A stretch of 64,000 nucleotides of DNA, from positions 34,472,001-34,536,000 of the forward strand of contig JBANAY010000003.1 of the NCBI GenBank assembly GCA_037952775.1, in the 5' to 3' direction. Below the pieces are notes generated by a model. The model ran no database searches. It worked only from the letters and a program-made list of their open reading frames with translations, and had not been told where the DNA came from. A program made the position numbers and the translations under genes. Below, in pieces: positions 62,001 to 64,000 of this stretch; positions within the stretch are counted from its first letter, which is position 1, and every line of letters starts with the position of its first letter. The stretch comes from Clonostachys chloroleuca. Lineage: Eukaryota > Ascomycota > Sordariomycetes > Hypocreales > Bionectriaceae.

Positions 62001-64000
62001 TTTATATTATTTATCTTAGTTCCTATTATAATAATATTTTTAATTATTAAGGAATTATTCTATTTTTCTAATATTAAATAAAATTTTAATTTTTATTAAT
62101 TCTAATATAATATTATAGAATTCTAATAGTAATAAGTTATATATTATATTAAATTTCTTTCTTTAGATCTTAATTATAAAATAATTAGTTTTAGAGTTAA
62201 TAATTCCCTTATTATATTTAAACTATATTCTATTTAAACTTAATATATTATATAGTTTTTCTTTCTTTTTCTATAGTAAGTAGAGTTAGTTAATTATTTC
62301 TAGAGTTCTCTAGTTTCTATTATACTATAGCTCTATTATAGATAATTTATATTATTTTTATCTAGTTAATTTATTCTTTAAGTTTCTTTTACTTATTATT
62401 ATATTTAGATATTTATTATAAAACCTCTTTAAGTATTTTAAATATAAGATATTCTAGAATAAATTAATAGAATTTTTATATCTATTCTTATAGTTTTTCT
62501 AGAGATATAATTATTATTTTATTAGTAGAAGCTATTTTAGATTTCTCTATTTTATTATTTTCCCTATTATTTATTAGAGATAGTATATCTTATTTATAAT
62601 ATTCTTAAACTTCTTATTTCTAATATTAGAATTATTCTAAATATAGTTTAGTAATATTTATATTATTATCTTCTTATCTTACTAAGTCTAGTATTTTATA
62701 CTTAGCTTTAAGATAGTATATATATATCTAATTAATATATTATTTAATTCTTTTTTTATATTATTATTTAGTTTAATCTTTAAGATTCTTCTTATTATAT
62801 TAGAGTTTAAGTTTAGATTTCTAGTAAATCTTATATTCTAATTCTCTATATAGATCTATAGATAATCTCTTAATATTATACTTAACAGGGTATTCTTCTA
62901 AATCCTTCTCTAAAATAATATATTATCTAACTAATAGTTATTTAATCTTAAAGTATTAAATCTATATTTTAATATATTTTAATAGTATAATACTAGCTAT
63001 ATATAGAAAGATATTAAAATTAATCTTTTTTTACTAATATAATAAGTATCTATAGTTATAGTATATAATTTATAATTTCTAAAAATAATTTCATTTTAAA
63101 ATATTTTTCTAATATTCTAATATTCTATATAAGTTTCTTAGATTCTTAATAATATCTACTAATTATCTTCTATATACTATTAATTAGTTATTATTATTAG
63201 AGTTTTATTCTCTAATTACTAGTTAGTAGATAATATATACTTTATTATATTTTAAGATTATTTATTCCTTTACTTTCTAATAGTATTTCTTATTATAAAT
63301 TAAATATAAAATAAAATTATTTTTATAGTAGAATACTATTTTATATTTAGTTATAGATTTATATTTATAGATATTTTCTTAGTTTTTATATTTCTCTTTA
63401 AGCTTTTTAAATTCTTTTTTAACTCTTTTCTAATTATCTTTAGTAATATTTTATTTCTACTTTTTATTTTTATTTAAACCTTAAGTATAAATTAATATTA
63501 AAATTAGATTAAATCTAGAAATTATAAGATTATTAGATATTCTTTATAAAGTAGATCTTTATATTATATCTAAAATTTTAATTTTTTTATTAACTTTTTT
63601 AATTATTTCTAATTATTTCTTATTTTTCTTAATAGATTTCTAGTTTTTCTACTTTTTAAACTTTAGATATTAAGATAAAATATATTTAATCTTATTATAG
63701 TTATAATATTTATATTTTTCTATAACTTCTAGCTCTATAAGCTCTAAATATATTCTAAATACTATAGATAGTAATAGAATTTATTATACTCTATAGTTAG
63801 ATTTATTACTAATCTTAATATAGTTCTAATTATTTTATTCTTTTTCTTTTTATAATCTCTATTTATAATTATAGTTATTAATTTATACTACTATAGCTAT
63901 ATATTTAATTAAATTTTCTAATTTATCTATTTTAAAAAATTAGTTCTTAATTTTATTTTTAAATCTATTATAAAATATAGCTTTAAGAGAGCTATTATTT
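56011..64000. mobile_element. Second AT-rich RIP-degraded repeat block (runs off the window)
   Basis: Composition falls to extreme AT and stays so to the end of the window. No open frames of note are present. The first part (56.0-60.6 kb) holds degraded sequence I could not assign, some of it less AT-rich (56.1-56.45 kb and 60.25-60.4 kb). The part from about 60.64 kb is a Ty3/gypsy fossil, listed separately. Confidence 0.8.
60640..64000 (-). mobile_element. Ty3/gypsy retrotransposon B, RIP-inactivated, 5' end outside the window
   Basis: The stretch 60650-61720 aligns by eye with 26030-27070 of element A. On the minus strand the reverse transcriptase reads FRIKFSFYKYFIIFFKLIN with YFNNILIF (61105-61310). 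A gag zinc knuckle degraded to YKYYNYNKIKYILS (63661-63725) lies upstream of it, where active elements have CxxCxxxGHxxxxC. Gag, then pol, in minus orientation is the expected order. It is more AT-shifted than element A. No LTR was recognised at its left end. Confidence 0.75.

Overview
The window is nuclear DNA of a filamentous ascomycete. The genes have short spliceosomal introns of about 50-120 bases (GTAAGT/GTATGT donors, CTAAC/CTGAC branch sites), the proteins read as fungal orthologues, and long AT-rich blocks carry the signature of repeat-induced point mutation (RIP). Frequent GGTACC palindromes between genes fit a Sordariomycete, possibly Hypocreales, but no species can be named. I saw no rRNA, tRNA or CRISPR array.

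Layout. (1) 1-16.6 kb is a conserved housekeeping block: the 3' end of a SWI3/RSC8-type remodeller subunit, carnitine acetyltransferase, cyclase-associated protein (minus), a MAK32-like PfkB protein, MCM3 (minus), EXO70 and a tiny cysteine-rich peptide (minus). (2) 16.6-41.5 kb is a gene-poor, RIP-degraded repeat block with a 100-N gap at 27407-27506. It holds a Ty3/gypsy fossil with a 363-bp LTR and polypurine tract, other LTR copies and two dispersed duplications. Its middle part (27.5-39.2 kb) is less AT-rich and contains two large divergent broken genes: an OrsD/DUF3505-like plus RecQ-type helicase on minus and a large unknown protein on plus, followed by a 23-bp minisatellite. (3) 41.5-56 kb is an accessory island: an Old Yellow Enzyme, an MFS transporter fragment fused at a precise junction to a broken NRPS adenylation domain, an orphan basic protein, an NTF2/SnoaL-like protein, an NAD(P)-binding protein, a zinc alcohol dehydrogenase, a CHAT-domain protein without its usual N-terminus, a ComA-like protein and several eroded ORFs. 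(4) 56-64 kb is a second RIP block with another minus-strand Ty3/gypsy fossil.

The housekeeping genes act separately: chromatin remodelling, acetyl-carnitine shuttling, actin/cAMP signalling, replication licensing and exocytosis. MCM3 has a cluster of three ACGCGT boxes upstream. The island genes look like accessory or secondary-metabolism genes in partial decay, but I cannot show that they form one pathway.

A recurrent feature is single-base frame breaks in or near C/G runs inside otherwise intact conserved genes (CAT2, SRV2, MCM3 and probably the ComA-like gene). This points to homopolymer errors in the assembly rather than real loss of function.
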